A stretch of DNA of 18,717 bases. Origin: DATJXG01 sp035500455 (GTDB lineage Bacteria > Acidobacteriota > Terriglobia > Terriglobales > Acidobacteriaceae). The DNA is taken from positions 1 to 18,717 of the forward strand of contig DATJXG010000298.1 in NCBI GenBank assembly GCA_035500455.1, read 5' to 3'. The notes beneath the pieces are model-generated. The model was not told the DNA's origin and did no database searches. It saw nothing but the letters and a program-made list of their open reading frames with translations. Positions 14,069 to 18,717 of the stretch are shown piece by piece (the first letter of the stretch is position 1; each line of letters opens with the position of its first letter). Both the position numbers and the translations under genes were made by a program.

Positions 14069-15802
14069 TTAGTGGCTCGTCACCTTAGGAAATTTTCGGG
14101 GGACGATTCCTGTGCCTTCCTTCACGGCGATGATCTGGTCAATCGGCACATCTTTGAGCCGGTCTACCTGCCCGCTGGGCCAGGTAATCTCCAGCGAGTC
14201 GATATTGGTTCGTTTGCCCAACCCAAAGAAAATTCGGGGATCGCTGGCCGACATGTAGCTCATTCCGCCTTTGGCCTGCTCCACGTGTACGAATCCCTCC
14301 GAACTGAGCTTCAGAGATGCCCCGATGCCATCGCGGTTGGATTTGGTTCCGATCAACAACACCTCCAGCCACTGGTTGGCATTGCCGCCGTCATTGCGCA
14401 AAAGTTCCGGATAGTCGCCGCGGTTGTTGATAGCGATGTCAATGTCGCCATCGTTGTCGAAATCGGCGGTGGCCAGCCCGCGGCCGGCGATGGGGCGCAT
14501 GAAATCGGGTCCCAGGGTATCGGAAACTTTTTCAAACTGGCCTTTGCCCAAGTTGCGGTACATGAGGAGAGGTTCTTTGTACGACACTTCGCCGTGGTAG
14601 AGCTGAATATTATCGAGCATCGCGCCGTTCAGTTGCAGGATATCAGGCCAGCCATCGTTGTCGTAGTCCACAAACTTCATGGAGACGCCGCTCAGCAGAA
14701 TTGCCTTGTTGCCGATGCCGGAGCGGAAGGTGGCATCCTCAAAGGTGCCGTCGCCATTGTTGTGGTAGAGGCGATTCAGTTCGAGATCGAGATGGGTGAT
14801 GTAAATGTCCTGCCGGCCGTCGCCATCCACGTCGGCAGCATCGATGCCCATGCCCGCCTCGTAACGGCCGTCTTCGCTGGCCGCCATGCCGGAGATGAGG
14901 GAAACATCTTCGAAAGTTCCGTCGTGCTTGTTGATAAAGAGAAAATTAGGCCAGGAATCGTTGGCGATGGCGATGTCGGTCCAGCCGTCGTTGTTGAAGT
15001 CGGCCAGCACCACGCCCATGCCCTTGGATTCGGGCTTGCCCACGCCGGAGGCGTCGCTCACGTCGGTGAACGTCCCGTCGTGATTGTTGTGGTAAAGCTT
15101 GGTCTTCTGCCCTTTGTAATTTCCCGGATGGCAGTAAGAACGGTAGCCGGGCTTGCGCTCGCCGCACCACAGATTGTTCTTGGGGCTCCACTCGATATAG
15201 TTGGTGACCACCAGATCGAGCCATCCGTCCTTGTCATAATCGAACCAACCGGCGCTGGTGGACCAACCACCCTCGTCGGCGACACCCGCTTTGGCCGTGA
15301 CGTCGGTGAAGGTGCCGTCGCCATTGTTGTGATAGAGGATAGCGCGGCCGTAGCCGGTGACGTAGAGATCTGGATAGCCGTCGTTGTCAAAATCGCCGAC
15401 GGCCACGCCCTGGCCGTAGTGCCCTTCGCCGCCGACGCCGGCTTTCTCGGTGACATCGGTGAAAGTTCCGTCTCCGTTATTGTGGTATAGCGCGCAGCGC
15501 AAGGGATGCGGCGGCTTGTAGATATCCGTGGCGGCCGATTGGACGAAGAAGAGATCCATCAGCCCGTCCTGGTCGTAGTCGAGCCAGGCCACGCCGGTGC
15601 CCATGGTTTCCAGGTAATACTTTTCGTCGGTTTGGGTGGAGTCCTGAAGGAAGGTGATTCCCGCGGCCTGCCGGATATCGGTATAGCGAACAGTTATAGG
15701 AGGATCGGGCTTCTTCGCTGCCGGCGCGGATTGCGCCGGCGGGCGAGCGGCCATGCTCAAAACGAAAAGCGGGCCGAACAACACACTGCACTTGAACCGC
15801 AA
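14069..15802 (-). CDS. Secreted CRTAC1-type beta-propeller (VCBS/FG-GAP repeats, ASPIC/UnbV domain), paralogue
   Basis: About 577 residues, with a Sec-type signal peptide (basic RFK, hydrophobic core VLFGPLFVLSMAA, likely cleavage near AQSA). Seven D-x-D-x-D-G repeats start near residues 75, 137, 188, 268, 324, 379 and 447, alternating with LYHNNGDGTFTDVT strands. From about 480 the ASPIC/UnbV domain follows (IGASLKL, IFFGLGKR, LEITWPSGQ). A Cys pair in blade 3 (WCGERKPGYRSYC) matches that of its neighbour, of which it is a clear paralogue. The start is uncertain: a TTG at 15802 is the first conventional codon, but the strong Shine-Dalgarno GGGGGAG (15835-15829) lies 26 nt away from it and only 8 nt before an in-frame ATA at 15820. 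That start would add MNRGSS and still give a good signal peptide. It follows the large TPR gene after 36 bp, so both are one operon. Confidence 0.88.
   Translation of the reverse strand: MRFKCSVLFGPLFVLSMAARPPAQSAPAAKKPDPPITVRYTDIRQAAGITFLQDSTQTDEKYYLETMGTGVAWLDYDQDGLMDLFFVQSAATDIYKPPHPLRCALYHNNGDGTFTDVTEKAGVGGEGHYGQGVAVGDFDNDGYPDLYVTGYGRAILYHNNGDGTFTDVTAKAGVADEGGWSTSAGWFDYDKDGWLDLVVTNYIEWSPKNNLWCGERKPGYRSYCHPGNYKGQKTKLYHNNHDGTFTDVSDASGVGKPESKGMGVVLADFNNDGWTDIAIANDSWPNFLFINKHDGTFEDVSLISGMAASEDGRYEAGMGIDAADVDGDGRQDIYITHLDLELNRLYHNNGDGTFEDATFRSGIGNKAILLSGVSMKFVDYDNDGWPDILQLNGAMLDNIQLYHGEVSYKEPLLMYRNLGKGQFEKVSDTLGPDFMRPIAGRGLATADFDNDGDIDIAINNRGDYPELLRNDGGNANQWLEVLLIGTKSNRDGIGASLKLSSEGFVHVEQAKGGMSYMSASDPRIFFGLGKRTNIDSLEITWPSGQVDRLKDVPIDQIIAVKEGTGIVPRKFPKVTSH
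14742..14764 (-). repeat. 23-bp exact repeat inside the CRTAC1 gene (copy A)
   Basis: An identical 23-bp stretch occurs here and at 15309-15331, both encoding the HNNGDGTF strand of a propeller blade. Near-identical versions with one or two changes appear in the neighbouring CRTAC1 gene (for example near 12802 and 13388). It reflects repeat-blade coding and could serve for homologous recombination between blades. Confidence 0.75.
15309..15331 (-). repeat. 23-bp exact repeat inside the CRTAC1 gene (copy B)
   Basis: This is the second exact copy of the blade-coding segment at 14742-14764, 567 bp away. That distance is a multiple of three, so recombination between the copies would remove or add whole blades in frame. 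Confidence 0.75.
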
Positions 15803-15828
15803 ACTGCTGCCGCGATTTATTGTCGTTT

Positions 15829-15835
15829 CTCCCCC
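15829..15835 (-). promoter_or_regulatory. Strong Shine-Dalgarno sequence, ambiguous start choice
   Basis: On the minus strand GGGGGAG ends 8 nt before an in-frame ATA (15820) and 26 nt before the first in-frame TTG (15802). Its position favours a start nearer than the TTG. It lies just past the stop codon of the TPR gene (15839). Confidence 0.5.
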
Positions 15836-15838
15836 ACC

Positions 15839-18388
15839 CTAGAGTGTCCTGTCGGCAAGCGAGATCGCCAGTTGCAGCAACTGCTGCCGCGCCGCCATCG
15901 GCATGGGTTCGGTTCCGGAAGAAGCCGCCGCCGGCGCGCTCGACAAAGCTTCCTCAATCCGGTTCACGTCCAGTCCGCCGGCGTGGCTGTTCTTGAAGCG
16001 GTCCAGCACTTCCTTCGCTTTTGCGATCTGTCCCGTCTGATAATAGAACACGCCTAGCGTTGAGTAGCTGCCCGGCCACTCCGGTAAGAGGTCCACGGCG
16101 CGCTCCAGGCGTTCGGCGGCTTGCGCGGTTTTGCCCTGCAGCACCGAAATCAATCCCAGGCCCCACAGAAGTTTTCCGGAACCGGGGATTCGAGCCAGGC
16201 CCTTCCGCAGCGTTGCCTCCGCACCGGGCACGTCTTTGTCGCGCAACTGGATCAAGGTCAGCGAGAGATAATACTGGTCGTTATCGGGATTGCGGCTGAT
16301 GGCATCACGGAAGATCTCCTCCGCCCGCGACGTTTCGCCGAGATGCGCCTGTATATCTCCCAGCAAAGCCAGAAACACATCATCCTGTTGGCCCTTGGCC
16401 GAGACCTGTTGAGCGGTTTCCAAAGCCTCGGCGTACGATCGCTTGCGGAAATAAGCGTCGGCCAGGTCGAACTTCACGTCGTCAGAATCGGGGTTGGCAC
16501 GTAAGGCGTTCTGAAAATGTTGGATGGCGTCGTCATACAAACGATAGCGAGCCAGCAGCACGCCTACGCCGGTCTGGGTGCGGAAATCGCCCGCACTCAT
16601 CTGGTCGAGCTGCGCAACGGTGCTTCGTGCGTCCTCAATCCTGCCGAGTTTCAGATACGTTTCTGCAAGAAGATAAAGGTCCTGCGGCTGGTCGGGATGC
16701 TTCTTGATCTGCTCGAGCAGATTTGTGAGGTCGAGTTCGGTGCGGGCCTGGGGGGCCAGGCTTGAGCGGCTATCGAGGTACTCGAACAGGTGCTGGTAGG
16801 GGTAGGGCCCGGTCGAAGCATCCTTGGAGAGGGTTTGAAATACGCTCAGGTCGCGCTGCGCGGCCTCGGTCTGATGCAGGCTCCGCTCCACCATCGCCAG
16901 CTTGTAATAGCCGGCGGCGGGATCGCGGCTCACCTTCACGTATTTCCTGAGCAGCGTGGCAGCGTCTTCAAACTTCTTGTTGGCGAGTCGTAGATTCGCC
17001 AACTCGAGCAGGGCTTCGGAGTAATCGGGGTTCGCGCGCAGCGCCTGCTGAAACAGATCCTCTGCCCGAGCGTGATTTCCCTGTCGCTCCTCGATAAAAC
17101 CCAGGTTGAACAAGCACGAGGCGTTGTGCGGGTCTCGCTTGAGGCCTTCGTCGAAGTACTTTCTGGCTTCATCGAAGCGTCCCAGATGCCGGTAGGAGAG
17201 GCCCATGAATACGTAGGAGCGTGCCGAAGGGTCCAAGTCGATGAGGGTTTTGAACTCATCGATGGCCCGCTCCGTCTTCCCTGCCATGAAAAAGCTCTCG
17301 CCAAGAGCGGCGTGCAGGTCGGCACGTTGCGGATCGATCTTTATGCCCGACTCGAGAAGGGGGATGGCATCTTCGAAATAATTCTGGGTCATGCTGACCC
17401 GCGCGAGAAGAAAGATGATGTCGGTATTCTCAGGAGCGAGTTTGTGGGCGCGCACCAACAGATCCAGAGCGTCCACCGGCCGCTTCTCATCGGAGTAAAC
17501 CTGCGCCAGCAGGTAGAGGGTTTCGGGTGAATCCGGCTTCAGCTTCAGCGCGCGGTTCAGCACCAGCTCAGCTTTGGAGTGATCGCCGGCCCGCAGGTAT
17601 GCCTGCCCGAGGTTGTGGAGGATCTCAAAAGTTTCGGGCTGCAATGCATTAGCCTTTTCCAGTTCCAGTTGCGCGGCGCGGTATTGTTTCTCGGAAGCCA
17701 GCAGCACGCCCAGAGTGAAATGCAGTTGTACGTCATTTTTGTTGGCCGCGGAAAGCTCGTTTGCGGTTTTCAATCCTTCCGCAGTGCGGCCGGCGCGCAA
17801 GTAAGCGCGAACCAGGTTGGAACGCGAGGCCACGTTCTGCGGACGCACCCGCTGCAGGTAGGCGATGGCCTGGGCGGGCGAATCGTTGGCCATCAACACC
17901 AGCGCCAGATTGTAGTTGCCGTCGCGATTCGCAGGGTCGAGACGCACAGCCGTGCGAAACTCCTTCTCCGCAAGATCGAGTTTACCTTGCGCCACATAGG
18001 CGTTGCCCAGGTTGTTGTGGGTTTTGGTGGATTTAGGGTCGAGTTTGAGCGCGTGCTGAAATGCTTCGAGGGCGTTGGGGAAATCCTTCTCCGCGCTGTA
18101 CACGATCCCCAGCAGGTTATAGCCTTCGACACTATCGGGATGCTGTTGCAGCCCTTCCTGAATTTTCTGCTTGGCCTCAGCGATCGAACCCTGTTGCAGG
18201 AGTGTTTCCGCCTCGCTAAAAACCGAGGCCACCTTGGAGGATTGCCGAGAATCGCTGGAAGCTGCGTGCTGCTCTGTGGAAGAGGCGCCGAGCGGGGCTA
18301 TAGCCAGTGATAGGGCGAGGATGCCGGGCAGTTTCCACCGGCTGGCCGCGTCTCGGAAGCAACGCTGCAATGCCGCTCCGGTTAACAT
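15839..18388 (-). CDS. Large exported TPR-repeat protein
   Basis: An 849-residue protein with an export signal at about 12-36 (basic RDAASRWK, hydrophobic core LPGILALSLAIAPLGA) and then tetratricopeptide repeats over nearly all of its length, about 55-830, with no catalytic domain visible. Typical units are YNLLGIVYSAEKDFPNALEAFQHALKLDP and THNNLGNAYVAQGKLDLAEKEF-like stretches, with the canonical W/L-G-Y-A-F-A-P spacing of 34 residues. The ATG at 18388 begins directly before the signal peptide; GGGAGG lies about 12 nt upstream. It is the second gene of the minus-strand cluster, 37 bp after a truncated TPR gene and 36 bp before a CRTAC1 gene. A scaffold in the periplasm for the propeller proteins is a reasonable inference from this spacing; the partner is not shown by sequence. 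Confidence 0.87.
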   Translation of the reverse strand: MLTGAALQRCFRDAASRWKLPGILALSLAIAPLGASSTEQHAASSDSRQSSKVASVFSEAETLLQQGSIAEAKQKIQEGLQQHPDSVEGYNLLGIVYSAEKDFPNALEAFQHALKLDPKSTKTHNNLGNAYVAQGKLDLAEKEFRTAVRLDPANRDGNYNLALVLMANDSPAQAIAYLQRVRPQNVASRSNLVRAYLRAGRTAEGLKTANELSAANKNDVQLHFTLGVLLASEKQYRAAQLELEKANALQPETFEILHNLGQAYLRAGDHSKAELVLNRALKLKPDSPETLYLLAQVYSDEKRPVDALDLLVRAHKLAPENTDIIFLLARVSMTQNYFEDAIPLLESGIKIDPQRADLHAALGESFFMAGKTERAIDEFKTLIDLDPSARSYVFMGLSYRHLGRFDEARKYFDEGLKRDPHNASCLFNLGFIEERQGNHARAEDLFQQALRANPDYSEALLELANLRLANKKFEDAATLLRKYVKVSRDPAAGYYKLAMVERSLHQTEAAQRDLSVFQTLSKDASTGPYPYQHLFEYLDSRSSLAPQARTELDLTNLLEQIKKHPDQPQDLYLLAETYLKLGRIEDARSTVAQLDQMSAGDFRTQTGVGVLLARYRLYDDAIQHFQNALRANPDSDDVKFDLADAYFRKRSYAEALETAQQVSAKGQQDDVFLALLGDIQAHLGETSRAEEIFRDAISRNPDNDQYYLSLTLIQLRDKDVPGAEATLRKGLARIPGSGKLLWGLGLISVLQGKTAQAAERLERAVDLLPEWPGSYSTLGVFYYQTGQIAKAKEVLDRFKNSHAGGLDVNRIEEALSSAPAAASSGTEPMPMAARQQLLQLAISLADRTL

Positions 18389-18425
18389 CCCCAGGACCGC
18401 CTCCCACCAGCGCCGAAGCGCAAGG

Positions 18426-18717
18426 TCACTGTAGCATTTCCAGCGTCTGTCGGGCCACCTTGTGCTGGGGCTGCAGACGGAGCAAAGCTTGCAGGGTCTC
18501 TTTCGCCTTATCTTTTTCTTGCAGAATCACGTACAGGCGGGCCAGGTTGAGGTATGCCTGATCGAAGTTCGGCGCCACACGCACGCAGGTCTGAAACTTC
18601 TCCTCAGCCTCGGGATAGCGCTGCTGGCGAATGAACAGCACTCCCAGATTGTTCAGCGCCTCGGGATAGTCCGGGCGAAGGTCCACGGCTCTTTCCAAAT
18701 ATTGCTGCGCGCGCGGA
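18426..18717 (-). CDS. TPR-repeat protein, 3' part only (5' end beyond window)
   Basis: The last 96 or so residues of a tetratricopeptide-repeat protein, ending in TLEMLQ and TGA at 18428-18426. The frame stays open to the window edge (PRAQQYLERAVDL), so the start lies outside; the TTG at 18698 is internal to a repeat and is not a real start. Two full TPR units are visible, LNNLGVLFIRQQRYPEAEEKF and YLNLARLYVILQEKDKAKETL (joined residues of two helices). The gene is followed after 37 bp by the 849-residue TPR protein on the same strand and is probably its co-transcribed partner. CRTAC1 proteins with fused TPRs exist, so the missing part may hold other domains. Confidence 0.85.
   Translation of the reverse strand, partial: PRAQQYLERAVDLRPDYPEALNNLGVLFIRQQRYPEAEEKFQTCVRVAPNFDQAYLNLARLYVILQEKDKAKETLQALLRLQPQHKVARQTLEMLQ

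Noticed and set aside
14045..15490. Long plus-strand open frame (about 480 codons) opposite the Sec-type CRTAC1 gene
   Set aside because: It is a shadow: the translated product is a monotonous valine- and isoleucine-rich repeat that mirrors the D-x-D-G codons of the propeller on the other strand. It has no ribosome binding site or family match.
1..18717. Insertion sequence or prophage
   Set aside because: No transposase, integrase or phage protein is seen, and gene composition is even across the window.

Overview
The window looks like chromosomal DNA from a GC-rich Gram-negative soil bacterium, most likely an Acidobacteriota member. The reasons are an Oar-like TonB-dependent receptor with an N-terminal carboxypeptidase-regulatory-like domain, several exported TPR proteins, two CRTAC1-type (seven VCBS/FG-GAP repeats plus ASPIC/UnbV) proteins, Tat-exported proteins, and short intergenic palindromes built from CTCTGCG-like units. 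This assignment is inference from protein families; no marker gene was aligned.

Layout. Positions 1-1161 hold a possible 3' end of a plus-strand gene, a minus-strand NicO-family nickel/cobalt transporter, a bidirectional terminator-like hairpin and a minus-strand tRNA-Lys(TTT). Positions 1162-1661 are a non-coding stretch with a 13-bp tandem repeat, a GC-rich hairpin, a sigma70-like promoter and a LacI-type operator-like palindrome in the leader of the next gene. Positions 1662-9489 carry a plus-strand cluster: TonB-dependent receptor, exported TPR protein, Tat-exported alkaline-phosphatase-superfamily-like protein and an unrecognised 400-residue protein. Positions 9552-18717 carry a convergent minus-strand cluster, in transcription order: a truncated TPR protein, an 849-residue exported TPR protein, a Sec-type CRTAC1 propeller, a Tat-type CRTAC1 paralogue, an APC-family amino acid permease and a fold-type-I aminotransferase. 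The last two overlap by ATGA.

How they may work together. The left arm suggests outer-membrane uptake (TonB receptor) coupled to envelope TPR and Tat-exported hydrolase-like proteins, possibly under a sugar-type LacI/GalR regulator. The right arm pairs TPR scaffolds with calcium-binding beta-propellers in the envelope, followed by a cytoplasmic amino acid import and transamination pair. The function of the TPR/CRTAC1 modules and of the 400-residue protein is not known from sequence. The most unusual items are the two related intergenic palindromes (7008-7063 and 13940-14054), the operator-like site at 1562-1577, a highly structured spacer at 12059-12131, and a possible AUA start for the Sec-type CRTAC1 gene.
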